From Sphaerotilus natans (GTDB lineage Bacteria > Pseudomonadota > Gammaproteobacteria > Burkholderiales > Burkholderiaceae_C): DNA of 64,000 nt. Position 1 is the stretch's first letter. Each line of letters starts with the position of its first letter. The stretch lies in contig NZ_FTMZ01000015.1 in the NCBI RefSeq assembly GCF_900156335.1, forward strand, positions 54,241-118,240. Reading direction: 5' to 3'. The position numbers and the translations under genes were made by a program. The notes beneath the pieces are model-generated. The model did no database searches, was not told the origin of the DNA, and saw nothing but the letters and a program-made list of their open reading frames with translations. Below, piece after piece: positions 40,336 to 50,287 of the stretch.

Positions 40336-41625
40336 ATGACCACCTCGACCCCGAACCGCCCGTCACCGCCGCCCGGTCCGGCCGAAGCCGGCTGGCTGCC
40401 CACCGATCCGGGCGCGCTGACCGAGACCCTGCCGCCCGACAGCCTGCCCTTCGAGCAGCAGATCGGCGCGGCGCTCGACCTGAGCCTGCCGGGCGAACTG
40501 ACCACGCCGGTGCCGCCGATGCCGGCCGCGCCGGTGCTGATTCCCGACGCCCAGGCCCTGCTGAACCAGAACCAGATGGGCCGCTATGTGCTCGAGCGGC
40601 CGCTGGGCGCCGGCGGCCTGGGCACCGTCTGGTCGGCCTACGACACCGTGCTGACCCGCCGGGTCGCGGTCAAGACGCTGCCGCTGGCCGTCCCCGACGG
40701 CGAGCGCGAGCCGCTGGTGGCGCGGGTGCTCGACGAGGCCCGCGCGGCGGCGCGCCTGAGCCATCCGCACATCGTCACCGTGCATGACGCCGGCGTCAGC
40801 CCGGACGGCGCCTACATCGCGATGGAGCTGCTGCGCGGCAAGGACCTGTCGCAGATGCTGCGCTCGGGCTGGCATCCCAGCGGCGCGCAGGCGGCGCTGA
40901 TCGTGCGCCGGGTGGCCGACGCGCTCAGCTACGCGCACGGCAAGGGCGTGGTGCACCGCGATGTCAAGCCGGGCAACATCTTCATGGTCGGGCGCACCCG
41001 GCCGGTGGTGCTGGACTTCGGCATTGCGCAGCTGCTGCACCAGGCCGAGGCGATCGGCGGGCCGGCGCTGGGCTCGCCCTACTATGCCGCGCCGGAGCAG
41101 TTCGACGGCCGCGAATGCGATCCGCGCACCGATGTCTACTCGCTCGGCGTGGTGCTCTACGAGCTGCTGTGCGGCCAGCGGCCCTTCCTGGGCGGCACGC
41201 TGGCGGAGATCCGCGCCTCGGTGCGCGCCGGGCGGCCCCGCCATCCCTGCGAGATCGATCCCGGCGTGCCGCACGAGCTGGCCGAGATCGCGCTGAAGGC
41301 GATCCGCATCGACCCGGAGCAGCGCCACCGCACCGCCGGCACGATGGCCCGCGAGCTGCGCGCCTGGCTGTCCTCGCAGCCCGAGGCCGGCGAGCCGGCC
41401 GGCCCCGCCATGCCGGCTCCGGTCGCCGTGGCGCAGACCCTGCCGCCGCCGGCCTCCACGCTGCCCGGCCCGCTGGGGGCGGCGCCGGCTGCGCCCCGGC
41501 ATCTCGCTGTTCCCACCGTGCCCCCACCGCCCGGCCGGCCGGCGGGCTGGATGCTCAGCACGCTGCTGGCGGTGGTGCTGGCGCTGCTGCTGCTGGTGGC
41601 CACGCTGCTGTGGGCCCGCACCTGA
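40336..41625 (+). CDS. Membrane-anchored Ser/Thr protein kinase
   Basis: 429 residues. The kinase domain covers about residues 83-345: glycine loop LGAGGLGTVW, lysine in VAVKTLPL, HRDVKPGN catalytic loop, DFGIAQL, GSPYYAAPEQ, and DVYSLGVVLYELLCGQRPF. A proline-rich linker and one membrane helix near the C terminus (WMLSTLLAVVLALLLLVATLLW) follow. There is no PASTA or other sensor domain on the outer side. The substrate is unknown. It is ten bases upstream of ybgC and seems to share that transcript, suggesting an envelope connection. Confidence 0.92.
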   Translation: MTTSTPNRPSPPPGPAEAGWLPTDPGALTETLPPDSLPFEQQIGAALDLSLPGELTTPVPPMPAAPVLIPDAQALLNQNQMGRYVLERPLGAGGLGTVWSAYDTVLTRRVAVKTLPLAVPDGEREPLVARVLDEARAAARLSHPHIVTVHDAGVSPDGAYIAMELLRGKDLSQMLRSGWHPSGAQAALIVRRVADALSYAHGKGVVHRDVKPGNIFMVGRTRPVVLDFGIAQLLHQAEAIGGPALGSPYYAAPEQFDGRECDPRTDVYSLGVVLYELLCGQRPFLGGTLAEIRASVRAGRPRHPCEIDPGVPHELAEIALKAIRIDPEQRHRTAGTMARELRAWLSSQPEAGEPAGPAMPAPVAVAQTLPPPASTLPGPLGAAPAAPRHLAVPTVPPPPGRPAGWMLSTLLAVVLALLLLVATLLWART

Positions 41626-41635
41626 TCCCGATCCG

Positions 41636-42067
41636 ATGACCTCTGCGAACCCGAAACCGCTCCTCGACGAATTCCGCTGGCCGCTGCGCATCTACTGGGA
41701 AGACACCGACGCCGGCGGCGTGGTCTTCTACGCCAACTACCTGAAGTTCTTCGAGCGCGCACGCACCGAATGGCTGCGCACGCTCGGCTTCTCGCAGCAG
41801 GCGATGCGGCTCGAGGAGCAGGCGATGTTCGTGGTGACCGACACCCAGGTGCGCCACCGCCAGCCCGCGCGGCTCGACGATCTCGTCGAGGTGACGGTGC
41901 GCTTGGCCGAGCGCGGCCGCGCCAGCCTGGTGCTCGAGCAGCAGGCCTGGCGCGACGGGACGCTGCTGGCCGAGGGCCGCATCCGCATCGGCTGCGTGGA
42001 TGCCACCTCGCTGCGCCCCCGGCGCATGCCCCCTGCCCTGCTGTCCGCCCTCGGACTGCAGCCCTGA
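41636..42067 (+). CDS. ybgC: Tol-Pal-associated acyl-CoA thioesterase
   Basis: 143 residues. The hot-dog-fold signature YWEDTDAGGVVFYANYLKFFERARTEWL contains the catalytic Asp. YbgC hydrolyses acyl-CoA, and in Proteobacteria it heads the tol-pal cluster, as here with tolQ 33 bases downstream. Length and motifs are normal. Confidence 0.95.
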   Translation: MTSANPKPLLDEFRWPLRIYWEDTDAGGVVFYANYLKFFERARTEWLRTLGFSQQAMRLEEQAMFVVTDTQVRHRQPARLDDLVEVTVRLAERGRASLVLEQQAWRDGTLLAEGRIRIGCVDATSLRPRRMPPALLSALGLQP

Positions 42068-42100
42068 CCCCCACCCACGATTCTTCCGAGGCTTGATGCC

Positions 42101-42814
42101 ATGAACCAGGACCTGAACATCCTGCAGCTGGTGCTGCAGGCCAGCATCGTCGTGCAGATCGTCATGGCGGTGCTGCTGCTGGTGTCGCTGGCGAGCTGGG
42201 CGGTGATCGTCGCCAAGATCACCGGCCTGCGCCGGGTGCGCGGCGGCAACGACCGCTTCGAGCGCGACTTCTGGTCGGGCCGCCACATCAGCGAGCTCTA
42301 CCAGCAGAGCGAGCGCAACGCCCACCAGTCCGCGCCGATGGAGCGCATCTTCACCGCCGGCATGCGCGAGTTCCTGAAGCTGCGCGAGCGCCGCGTCGGC
42401 GACCCCGGCGCGCTGCTCGACGGCGCCCGGCGCGCGATGCGCGCCAGCTTCCAGCGCGAGCTCGACGTGATCGAGTCCAATCTGTCCTTCCTGGCCACCG
42501 TCGGCTCGGTCTCGCCGTATGTGGGCCTGTTCGGGACCGTGTGGGGCATCATGCACGCCTTCACCGGCCTGTCGAACCTGCAGCAGGTGACGCTGGCCAC
42601 CGTGGCGCCCGGCATCGCCGAGGCGCTGGTGGCCACCGCGATCGGCCTCTTCGCCGCGATTCCGGCCGTCATCGCCTACAACCGCTTCGCGCGCGACATC
42701 GACCGCCTGGCGATCCAGCAGGAGACCTTCATGGAGGAGTTCTCCAACATCCTGGCGCGCAACGCCGGCCAGATGAGCACCGCGCAGCCGCCCTCGGCCG
42801 CCGCCACGCTCTGA
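42101..42814 (+). CDS. tolQ: Tol-Pal motor subunit TolQ
   Basis: 237 residues. It is an inner-membrane proton channel subunit with one N-terminal helix (about 10-36) and two more (about 134-156 and 170-190). VGSVSPYVGLFGTVWGIMHAF and ATVAPGIAEALVATAIGLFAAIPAV are the TolQ/ExbB motifs. With TolR it powers TolA. tolR follows 13 bases later. Confidence 0.96.
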   Translation: MNQDLNILQLVLQASIVVQIVMAVLLLVSLASWAVIVAKITGLRRVRGGNDRFERDFWSGRHISELYQQSERNAHQSAPMERIFTAGMREFLKLRERRVGDPGALLDGARRAMRASFQRELDVIESNLSFLATVGSVSPYVGLFGTVWGIMHAFTGLSNLQQVTLATVAPGIAEALVATAIGLFAAIPAVIAYNRFARDIDRLAIQQETFMEEFSNILARNAGQMSTAQPPSAAATL

Positions 42815-42827
42815 GCGGAGTCCGACG

Positions 42828-43277
<450 letters not shown>

Positions 43278-43290
43278 GCGAGGTCGGCCG

Positions 43291-44562
43291 ATGACGCTCC
43301 CGCCCTCGCCGCCGCCGCGCGCCCCGATGGTGCCGCCCCCCGCGCCGGCGGACCCGGCCGACGATCCCGTGCGCAACCCGCCCTCGGCCGACAGCCTCGG
43401 TCTGGGCTCGACGGTGGCGCTGATCGCGCATGCCGGACTGATCGCCGCGCTCGCCTGGGGCGTGGCCTGGAAGCGCGAGGAGATCGCCACCGTCAGCGCC
43501 GAGCTGTGGTCGGCCGTGCCGCAGGCTGCCGCACCGGCCGCCGCCGCCGCGCCAGCCGCCCGACTTGAGGCGCCCGTCGAGGCGGTGCCGCCGCCCCCGG
43601 CGCCTGTTCCGCCGCCCCCCCCGCCTCCGCCCCCACCTGCACCGGTGCCCGAGCCGATGCCGGTCCCGGTGCCCGTTCCGAAGCCCAAGGCCAGCCCACC
43701 CCCGCCGACAGCGGCGGAGCAGCGCGAGGCCGACATCGCCCGCGAGCGCGCCGAGAAGCGCCGCCGCGAAGCCGAGGAAGCCGAGCGCGAGCGCGAGAAG
43801 GCCGACAAAGCCGCCAAGGCCGAGAAGGCCGCCCGGGAGAAGGCCGAACGCGAAAAGGCCGAGAAGGCGGAGAAAGCCGAAAAGGCCGAGCAGCAGCGCG
43901 CCGAGAAGGAGCGTGCCCGCAAGGAGCAGGCCGAGAAGGAACGCCGCGAGCGCGAGAAGGCTGAAAAGGCCGAGAAGGCGGAGAAGGAAAAAGCCGCCGA
44001 GCGCAAGGCCGAGAAGGAGCGTGCGGACAAGGAACGCGCCGAAAAGGAAAAGGCCGAGAAGGCTGCCCGGGAGAAAGCGGAAAAAGCCGCCCGCGAGAAA
44101 GCCGAGAAAGCGGAGAAGGCCGACCAGGAGCGCGCCGCCAGGCTGCGCGAGGAAAACCTGCGCCGCCTGCAGAAGCAGCTCGGCGACGGTGACGGCGGCG
44201 AGGGAGACGGCAGCGGCCGTGCCAGCGCCGGCAGTCGCGGCGGCCCGGCCGGATCGGGCGGCGGCGGCACGGCGGCGCAGTCCTCCGGCCCGTCGGCGGG
44301 CTACGCCGGCCGGCTGCGCGCCTACCTCAAGCCCAAGCTCACCTTCACCGGCGAGATCCGCAGCAGCGCGCCCGCCGTGGTGCGGGTCCGGGTGGCACCC
44401 GACGGCACCATCATCTCGCGCGAGCTGCTGAAGTCCAGCGGCCAGCCCGAGTGGGACCAGGCCGTCATCAACGCGATCGACAAGGCCGGCGTGGTGCCGC
44501 GCGACATCGACAACCGCGTGCCCCCGGTGATCGACATTCCCTGGACCGCCACTGAACGCTGA
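43291..44562 (+). CDS. tolA: Cell-envelope protein TolA
   Basis: 423 residues from the ATG at 43291, which has AGG seven bases upstream; GTG at 43270 is possible but less likely. A membrane helix (about 42-60) is followed by a Pro-rich segment and then a long Lys/Glu/Ala/Arg coiled-coil (about 140-290, EKAEKAE repeats). The C-terminal globular domain (about 330-423) has YAGRLRAYLKPKLTF and VRVRVAPDGTIISREL. TolA links the TolQR motor to TolB and Pal. The strong DNA repetition gives long spurious frames on the opposite strand. Confidence 0.93.
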   Translation: MTLPPSPPPRAPMVPPPAPADPADDPVRNPPSADSLGLGSTVALIAHAGLIAALAWGVAWKREEIATVSAELWSAVPQAAAPAAAAAPAARLEAPVEAVPPPPAPVPPPPPPPPPPAPVPEPMPVPVPVPKPKASPPPPTAAEQREADIARERAEKRRREAEEAEREREKADKAAKAEKAAREKAEREKAEKAEKAEKAEQQRAEKERARKEQAEKERREREKAEKAEKAEKEKAAERKAEKERADKERAEKEKAEKAAREKAEKAAREKAEKAEKADQERAARLREENLRRLQKQLGDGDGGEGDGSGRASAGSRGGPAGSGGGGTAAQSSGPSAGYAGRLRAYLKPKLTFTGEIRSSAPAVVRVRVAPDGTIISRELLKSSGQPEWDQAVINAIDKAGVVPRDIDNRVPPVIDIPWTATER

Positions 44563-44575
44563 GCCGAGACCGCCC

Positions 44576-44866
44576 ATGACGACGCCCCCGACCGATCTGA
44601 CCATCGTCCACAACACGGCCGCATCGCGCTTCGAGGCGGTCGTCGACGGGCTGACCTGCGTGGCCGCCTACCACCGCAGCGGCGACCTGATCGACATGCA
44701 CCATACCGGCGTGCCACGCGCGCTCGAAGGCCGCGGCATCGCCGCCGCGCTGGTCCGGGCCGCGCTGGACTGGGCCGCGGCCGAGGGGCTGAAGGTGCGT
44801 CCGAGCTGCTCGTATGTGCGGGTCTACATGCAGCGGCATCCGCAGACGCAGGGGCTGCAGGGCTGA
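44576..44866 (+). CDS. Small GNAT-like N-acetyltransferase
   Basis: 96 residues. It matches the short YjdJ/Gtn10-type acetyltransferase family (COG2388): DMHHTGVPRALEGRGIAAAL holds the acetyl-CoA loop, and LKVRPSCSYVRVYMQRHP is the C-terminal part. The substrate is unknown. It lies 13 bases after tolA, where tolB would be expected. Confidence 0.85.
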   Translation: MTTPPTDLTIVHNTAASRFEAVVDGLTCVAAYHRSGDLIDMHHTGVPRALEGRGIAAALVRAALDWAAAEGLKVRPSCSYVRVYMQRHPQTQGLQG

Positions 44867-44884
44867 GCCACGTCGAGCGCGCTC

Positions 44885-44914
44885 GTGGGTGCCCGCCTTC
44901 GCGGGCATGACGGT
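44885..44914. repeat. Palindromic intergenic repeat, copy C (GAAG loop)
   Basis: On the minus strand the core reads TGCCCGC-GAAG-GCGGGCA. The loop and the GTCA flank match copies A and B, but the stem bases differ in paired fashion. It lies 18 bases after the acetyltransferase stop and may act as a terminator. Confidence 0.7.
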
Positions 44915-45006
44915 ATCAAGCGCTCACCCGCAGCCGCTCTGCCTGCGCCACGATCGCCGCCCGTTACCCTCTCCCCACCGCGCCGTCACCCTCGCCCCTC
45001 CGCACC

Positions 45007-45032
45007 GTCACCCTCGCGAAGGCGAGGGCCCA
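45007..45032. repeat. Palindromic intergenic repeat, copy B (GAAG loop)
   Basis: Identical to 1625-1650 over 26 bases (CCCTCGC-GAAG-GCGAGGG with GTCA flank). A half copy (GTCACCCTCGC) sits at 44985-44995, repeating the half-plus-full layout seen at 1605-1650. It lies between convergent gene ends. The rest of this 186-base gap holds nothing else I can identify. Confidence 0.75.
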
Positions 45033-45052
45033 CCACCGCCCGCCCCCGGCGC

Positions 45053-45937
45053 TCAACCCCGCGCCGGCGGCCCGTCGTCGGTCGACAGCGCCTGGGCGCA
45101 GTGCACCGGCAGCGTCAGATCGGGTGTGCCGGTCAGCGCCTCGATGCGCAGGCGCGGCGGCAGCGGCGGCGACTGCACGCCGCCGAAGATGGTCGCGAAG
45201 GCCGCATCGGCCGCGTCCCGCCCCGTGCCGAAGCGCACGAAGCCCATCGGAATGGCCGTGCCCGAGGGATCGAAGATGTACCAGCGGTCGCCCAGATAGA
45301 CCTCCACATAGGCATGGAAGTCGGTCGGGCCCAGCGCCGGGTCGGCGCCGTAGTCGATGCCGGTGGCGAAGCGCGCCGGAATGTTGAGCGCGCGGCACAG
45401 CGCGATCATCAGGTGCGCGAAGTCTCGGCACACGCCCACCCGCTCGACCAGCGTGTCCAGCGCCGAGGTGGTCGAGTTCGTGCTGTTGGACTGGAAGAGC
45501 ACCCGGCGGTGTACCCAGTCGCGGATCGCCTGCACCCGCGCGTAGCCCGGCGGCAGATGGCCGAACTCGGCGAAGGCCAGCCGCAGCAGCCGGTCGGACT
45601 GGCAGTAGCGGCTCGGGTAGACATAGGGCAGCACATGCACCGGCAGCCGCGACACCGGCACCTCGCCGATCTTGGCGGGATCCTCCATGTGGTGGCGGAT
45701 GTCGACTGTGGCCTGGTAGGCCACCCTGAGCGGCCCGGCGGCAGCATGCAGCCGCATGTAGCGGCTGCCGTGCACCGGATCGAGCTGCACCTCGGCGCGC
45801 TGGCAGGGATCAAGCGTCAGCGCCTCCTCGCGCACCGTCTGGCGGCTGGTGTGCGCGACGTGGATGTTGAAGACGAAGTCGCACGAGGGCGACAGGACGA
45901 GGTAGTCAAGCTCGATGGACAGCCGAAGGCGGATCAT
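45053..45937 (-). CDS. Transglutaminase-like protein
   Basis: 294 residues. An N-terminal beta domain (about 1-110) precedes a transglutaminase-like domain with the triad Cys in VERVGVCRDFAHLMIALCR, His in TDFHAYVEVYL and Asp in WYIFDPSG. There is no signal peptide or membrane helix, so it is probably cytosolic. Members act as cysteine proteases or amide-bond enzymes; the substrate is unknown. It lies 44 bases after rlmD and is last in a minus-strand run. Confidence 0.88.
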   Translation of the reverse strand: MIRLRLSIELDYLVLSPSCDFVFNIHVAHTSRQTVREEALTLDPCQRAEVQLDPVHGSRYMRLHAAAGPLRVAYQATVDIRHHMEDPAKIGEVPVSRLPVHVLPYVYPSRYCQSDRLLRLAFAEFGHLPPGYARVQAIRDWVHRRVLFQSNSTNSTTSALDTLVERVGVCRDFAHLMIALCRALNIPARFATGIDYGADPALGPTDFHAYVEVYLGDRWYIFDPSGTAIPMGFVRFGTGRDAADAAFATIFGGVQSPPLPPRLRIEALTGTPDLTLPVHCAQALSTDDGPPARG

Positions 45938-45981
45938 GAATCTTTCCGTGAAGGGGCGCCCGGATCAAGCAAGAACGGTGC

Positions 45982-47439
45982 TCATGCCGGCTCGCCTGTC
46001 TCGGGCGCAGCGCCTTCGGAGGCCGCACCCTCCTGCGGCTCGGCCTCGACCGGCGCCGGCAGCGTCCAGCCGTCGATGCGCTCGAACACCGCGATCGACT
46101 CGACATGCGCGGTGTGCGGGAACATGTTGACCACGCCCGCGGCGGCGCAGCGGTAGCCGGCCTGGTGCATCAGCAGCCCGGCGTCGCGCGCCAGCGTCGA
46201 GGGATTGCAGCTGACGTAGACGATGCGTGCCGGCGGCTCGTAGCCCGCGATCGGGTTCTGGCGCACCTCGGCAAGCGCCTTGGCCAGCGCGAAGGCGCCT
46301 TCGCGCGGCGGATCGACCAGCCAGCGTGCGGCCGAGCCGTAGGCGGCCAGGTCCTGCGCCGACAGCTCGAACAGGTTGCGCGCGGCGAAGGTGGCGTTGT
46401 CGCGGCGGTTGACGACCGCGTTCTCGCGCGAGCGCTGCACCAGCGCCTCGCTGCCTTCGATGCCGAGCACCTCGCGCACCTGGGTGGCGATCGGCAGCGT
46501 GAAGTTGCCCAGGCCGCAGAACCAGTCGATCACCCGCTCGTCGGGCTGCGCGTCCAGCAGCTTCAGTGCCCGCGCCACCAGCACCCGGTTGATGTGGTGG
46601 TTGACCTGGGTGAAGTCGGTCGGCTTGAAGGGCATGGTCACGCCGAACTCGGGCAGCGTATAGGCCAGCTGCGGCCCGGCGCCCTCGCCCGCGTCGAGCA
46701 GGTGCACCGTGTCCGGGCCCTTGGGCTGCAGCCACCACTGCACCCGGTGCTGGGCGGCGAAGTCGCGCAGGCGCTGCAGGTCGGCCTCGCCCAGCGGCTC
46801 CAGGTGGCGCAGCACCAGCGCGTTGACCAGGCCCTCGGGCGACTCGCCCAGCGCCAGCTCGATCTGCGGCAGCGTGTCGCGTGCGTCCATCGACATCACC
46901 AGCGTGCGCAGCGGCAGCAGCATCGCGCTGATGTGCGGCGGCAGGATGCGGCATTCGCTCATGTCGGCGATGTAGCGCGACTTGCGCTCGTGGAAGCCCA
47001 CCAGCACCGTGCCCTTCTTGACCACATGGCGCACCGACAGCCGCGCGCGGTAGCGGTAGCCCCAGGTCGGGCCCTCGATCGGGCGCATCACCCGCTCCGG
47101 GCGCACCTTGCCGAGGTGCCAGAGGTTGTCCTCCAGCGTGCGCTGCTTGACCGCGACCTGCGCCGCGGCGTGGAAGTGCTGCATCTTGCAGCCGCCGCAG
47201 GCGCCGGCGTGCAGGCCGAAGTTCGGGCAGCCGGGCGTCACGCGCTGCGCGCTCTCGCGGCCGATCTCGATCAGCTCGCCCTGCTCCCAGTTGTTCTTGC
47301 GCCGGCCGGTCTTCACGCGCACCGTCTCGCCAGGCAGCGCGCCCTCGATGAAGACGACCTTGCCTTCGCTGTTGCGGGCCACGCCCTGGGCCTCGAGGTC
47401 GAGCGCGTCGACCTTCAGCCATTCGTTGATGTCGGTCAT
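45982..47439 (-). CDS. rlmD: 23S rRNA (uracil(1939)-C5)-methyltransferase
   Basis: 485 residues from the ATG at 47439. The N-terminal TRAM domain is followed by the iron-sulfur cysteines in [19 protein letters not shown] and a fourth in [11 protein letters not shown] binding is in [12 protein letters not shown], and the nucleophile Cys is in [12 protein letters not shown]. It makes m5U1939. The C-terminal 25 residues are Glu/Ala-rich. It lies 96 bases after nlpD. Confidence 0.95.
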   Translation of the reverse strand: MTDINEWLKVDALDLEAQGVARNSEGKVVFIEGALPGETVRVKTGRRKNNWEQGELIEIGRESAQRVTPGCPNFGLHAGACGGCKMQHFHAAAQVAVKQRTLEDNLWHLGKVRPERVMRPIEGPTWGYRYRARLSVRHVVKKGTVLVGFHERKSRYIADMSECRILPPHISAMLLPLRTLVMSMDARDTLPQIELALGESPEGLVNALVLRHLEPLGEADLQRLRDFAAQHRVQWWLQPKGPDTVHLLDAGEGAGPQLAYTLPEFGVTMPFKPTDFTQVNHHINRVLVARALKLLDAQPDERVIDWFCGLGNFTLPIATQVREVLGIEGSEALVQRSRENAVVNRRDNATFAARNLFELSAQDLAAYGSAARWLVDPPREGAFALAKALAEVRQNPIAGYEPPARIVYVSCNPSTLARDAGLLMHQAGYRCAAAGVVNMFPHTAHVESIAVFERIDGWTLPAPVEAEPQEGAASEGAAPETGEPA

Positions 47440-47535
47440 GGGAGAAATTGCGGGGGATGAAAGCGAGACCGCCGCGACCGGCATGCGGGTGCCGGAGCGG
47501 CGGTCAGGGGAATGGAAGCGCGGTGGCGGCCGGCC

Positions 47536-48453
47536 TCAGCGCGCCGGCAGCACCTTGACCGGATCGACCGGCTTGCCCTTGCGGCGAACCTCGAAATGCA
47601 GCTTGACGCGGTCGGTGTCGCTCGAGCCCATCTCGGCGATCTTCTGGCCGCGGCGCACCATCTGGTCCTCGCGCACCAGCAGCGCCTTGTTGTGCGCGTA
47701 GGCGGTCAGCAGCGTGTCGTTGTGCTTGATGATGATCAGGTTGCCGTAGCCGCGCAGGCCCGAACCGGCATAGACCACCCGGCCATCGGCGGCGGCCAGC
47801 ACCGGATCGCCTTCCTTGCCGGAAATCGCCACGCCCTTGCTGCGGGTGCCCTCGAAGCCGGTGACGATCGGACCCTGGGACGGCCACAGCCAGTTGACAT
47901 CGTCATCGGCATCACGGCCGGCCGAGGCAGCCGGGCCGGCGGCAGGTGCCGGCACCGGGGTGCTGGCCACCGGCGGGGTGGCCGGCGCCGAGGCGGCCGG
48001 AGTGGCCGCGGTGGCCGGCGGCGCCGCGGGCACCGGCGCCGTCGTCACCGGCGCGATCGGACGCGGCTCGATGCGCGGCGTCACCACCGGCCGCGAGGCG
48101 ACCTGGCTCGGATCCTGGCCGGGCGACACCACCCGCAGCACCTGGCCGACCTCGATCAGGTCGGCATTCTCGAGCTGGTTCCAGCGGCTGATGTCCTTCC
48201 AGTTCTGGCCGGTCTCCAGACCGATGCGGATCAGCGTGTCGCCGGGCTTGACGGTGTAGTAGCCGGGCTTGCCGGCATTCTCGTGGCCGGGGGGAAGACG
48301 CTCGGGCTCGGCCGGCTTCGAGCTGCTCGAAGGGCTGCGGTTCTCGAGCGGAGCCGGCGGACGCAGATGCGAGGCGCAGCCGGTCAGGATCAGCGCGAAA
48401 GCGCCGCCGAGCAGGAACCTGATGCCGGGAAGCGTGGAATATGGAGTCGTCAT
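47536..48453 (-). CDS. nlpD: NlpD-like LysM/LytM lipoprotein
   Basis: 305 residues. A lipoprotein signal with lipobox LILTGC places it at a membrane. A LysM domain (about 65-110, YYTVKPGDTLIRIGLETGQ) is followed by an Ala/Pro linker and a LytM (M23) domain (about 185-305). That domain has GYGNLIIIKHND, AYAHN and LHFEVRRKGKPVDP, but not the first zinc-binding HxxxD. As in E. coli NlpD it is therefore probably an activator of cell-wall amidases rather than a peptidase. It lies 59 bases after pcm. Confidence 0.92.
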   Translation of the reverse strand: MTTPYSTLPGIRFLLGGAFALILTGCASHLRPPAPLENRSPSSSSKPAEPERLPPGHENAGKPGYYTVKPGDTLIRIGLETGQNWKDISRWNQLENADLIEVGQVLRVVSPGQDPSQVASRPVVTPRIEPRPIAPVTTAPVPAAPPATAATPAASAPATPPVASTPVPAPAAGPAASAGRDADDDVNWLWPSQGPIVTGFEGTRSKGVAISGKEGDPVLAAADGRVVYAGSGLRGYGNLIIIKHNDTLLTAYAHNKALLVREDQMVRRGQKIAEMGSSDTDRVKLHFEVRRKGKPVDPVKVLPAR

Positions 48454-48512
48454 GGAGTGTGATGGAGGCCCGCAGCCGCTGATGAGTCCGGACGGGGCGT
48501 GGGAGCCTCACC

Positions 48513-49370
48513 TCAGGAGTGTCCGAATTCGCTGATCCCGGATTCTAAGGGGACGAAGCGCACCGGCTCGTGAATGCGCTGCACGATGCTGCCGTCGGCC
48601 AGCCGGTCCACCACCATCAGCACCTGCGACTTCAGCGCCGCGTCGTGCACCGGCGCGACCAGCCGCCCGCCGCGGGCCAGCTGCTCCAGCCAGGCCGGCG
48701 GCAGCTCATGTCCGCCGGCGGCGGCAATGATGGCGTCGAAGGGCGCGGCAGGCGCATGGCCCAGCCGGCCGTCGCCGTAGACCAGCTGCAGGTTCGCCAG
48801 CGCCATCGGCGCCAGCCGCGCCAGCGCCCGCTCGTGCAGGCCGCGCAGCCGCTCGATCGAGATCACCCGCTCGGCCAGGCCGGCCAGCACCGCGGCCTGG
48901 TAGCCGCAGCCGCTGCCGATCTCCAGCACCCGGCGCAGCGCCGGGCCGCCCGGGCGCTCGCGCAGCAGCTCGATCATGCGTGCCACCACCGAGGGCTTGG
49001 AAATGGTCTGGCCCAGGCCGATCGGCAGGCTGGTGTCCTCGTAGGCCTGGCCCTGGAGCGCGGCGTCGACGAAGAGATGGCGCGGCACGCGCGCCATCAC
49101 CGCCAGCACCGCCTCGTCGCGGCAGCCGGCCTGGCGCAGCCGGTCGACCATGTGCTGGCGCAGCGGTGCGCCGTCGCCCGGCGCCGGCCGGACCGGCTCG
49201 GCCGCGCGGCGCACCGGGAAGGCGACCCGGGGCGTCGCCGGCACCGGCTCATGGCGGATCACCGAATCGGTGCCGGGCGAGACCAGCCGGCGCGCCGACG
49301 GCTGCGCCCGCTCCAGCCGCAGCGGCCAGCGGCCCGAGGGCGGCCGGGCATCGTCCTCGCCGTCGGCCAT
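48513..49370 (-). CDS. pcm: Protein-L-isoaspartate O-methyltransferase
   Basis: 285 residues from the ATG at 49370. It repairs damaged Asp/Asn in proteins using SAM. LGQTISKPSVVARM, RVLEIGSGCGYQAAVLA and VYGDGRLGHAPAAPFDAI are the family motifs. An unconserved N-terminal extension of about 70 residues, rich in Arg and Pro, precedes the usual start (RQHMVDRLRQ). It lies five bases after the surE stop in the conserved surE-pcm-nlpD order. Confidence 0.94.
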   Translation of the reverse strand: MADGEDDARPPSGRWPLRLERAQPSARRLVSPGTDSVIRHEPVPATPRVAFPVRRAAEPVRPAPGDGAPLRQHMVDRLRQAGCRDEAVLAVMARVPRHLFVDAALQGQAYEDTSLPIGLGQTISKPSVVARMIELLRERPGGPALRRVLEIGSGCGYQAAVLAGLAERVISIERLRGLHERALARLAPMALANLQLVYGDGRLGHAPAAPFDAIIAAAGGHELPPAWLEQLARGGRLVAPVHDAALKSQVLMVVDRLADGSIVQRIHEPVRFVPLESGISEFGHS

Positions 49371-49375
49371 CGGGC

Positions 49376-50131
49376 TCAGGCGGACGGGCCGGCCAGCCAG
49401 CGCTGCCAGCCCGGCAGGCCGGCATGGTCGGTCAGATCGACCTGCAGCGGCGTGACCGAGACGATGCCGGCGGCCACCGCATGGAAGTCGGTGCCCTCGC
49501 CGGCCTCGCGGACCTCGCCCTGCGCGCCGATCCAGTAGATCGGGTCGCCGCGCGGGCTGAACTGGCGCACCACCGGCTCGCTGGCGTGGCGTCGGCCCAG
49601 CCGGGTGACCTGGCGTGGCAGATCGGCCGCGTCCGGACGGGCCGGAATGTTGACATTGAGCAGCCACGCACCGGCCGAGGGCGGCCGCGCCAGCACCTCG
49701 GCGATGATCCGGCGCGCGGTCTCGGCCGCCGCGTCGAGGTGGCGCCAGCCATGCTCGGCCTGCGAGAAGGCGATCGCCGGCACGCCGAACAGATAGCCCT
49801 CGGTGGCCGCAGCGACCGTGCCGGAGTAGATGGTGTCGTCGCCCAGGTTCGGGCCGTTGTTGATGCCCGAGACGATCAGGTCGGGGCGGTGCTCGAGCAG
49901 GCCGGTCAGCGCGACATGCACGCAGTCGGAGGGCGTGCCGTTGACCACCCTCACCCCGCTGTCGGCCCGCCAGGCCGACAGCGGCCGGTGCAGCGACAGC
50001 GAGTTGGAGGTGCCGCTGGCGTTCTGCTCGGGCGCCACCACATCGACCTCGCCGAAGCTTCGGCAGACCTCGACCAGCGCATGCAGCCCCGGCGCAAGGT
50101 ATCCATCATCATTGGCCACCAGTATTCTCAT
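49376..50131 (-). CDS. surE: 5'-nucleotidase/stationary-phase survival protein
   Basis: 251 residues. The metal-binding [15 protein letters not shown] and the motifs [17 protein letters not shown] and [20 protein letters not shown] are the SurE signatures. It removes phosphate from 5' and 3' nucleotides. It heads the surE-pcm-nlpD-rlmD run. An ORF open further upstream to 51268 is a shadow. A TACAAT box lies seven bases before the ATG. Confidence 0.96.
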   Translation of the reverse strand: MRILVANDDGYLAPGLHALVEVCRSFGEVDVVAPEQNASGTSNSLSLHRPLSAWRADSGVRVVNGTPSDCVHVALTGLLEHRPDLIVSGINNGPNLGDDTIYSGTVAAATEGYLFGVPAIAFSQAEHGWRHLDAAAETARRIIAEVLARPPSAGAWLLNVNIPARPDAADLPRQVTRLGRRHASEPVVRQFSPRGDPIYWIGAQGEVREAGEGTDFHAVAAGIVSVTPLQVDLTDHAGLPGWQRWLAGPSA

Positions 50132-50138
50132 GAAGCCG

Positions 50139-50144
50139 ATTGTA
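50139..50144 (-). promoter_or_regulatory. Candidate -10 box, leaderless surE
   Basis: TACAAT on the minus strand ends seven bases before the surE ATG. No Shine-Dalgarno sequence lies between. Confidence 0.45.
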
Positions 50145-50287
50145 GGCACCGGCCGGCACACCCGCGCATCCGGGGGCGACAGCCCGGACCCGGGGGATGG
50201 GGTACTGCCGCTCCCCGATGCCTGCACCGATAATCCTGAACTTGCATACTCCAGCGCCCGAAGGCGCCCTGCCAGGAACCGCACCCC

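Noticed and set aside
43720..44150. Tandem DNA repeat, possible CRISPR-like or satellite array
   Set aside because: The repeats are short, in frame and code for the Lys/Glu/Ala coiled coil of TolA, as is normal for that protein.
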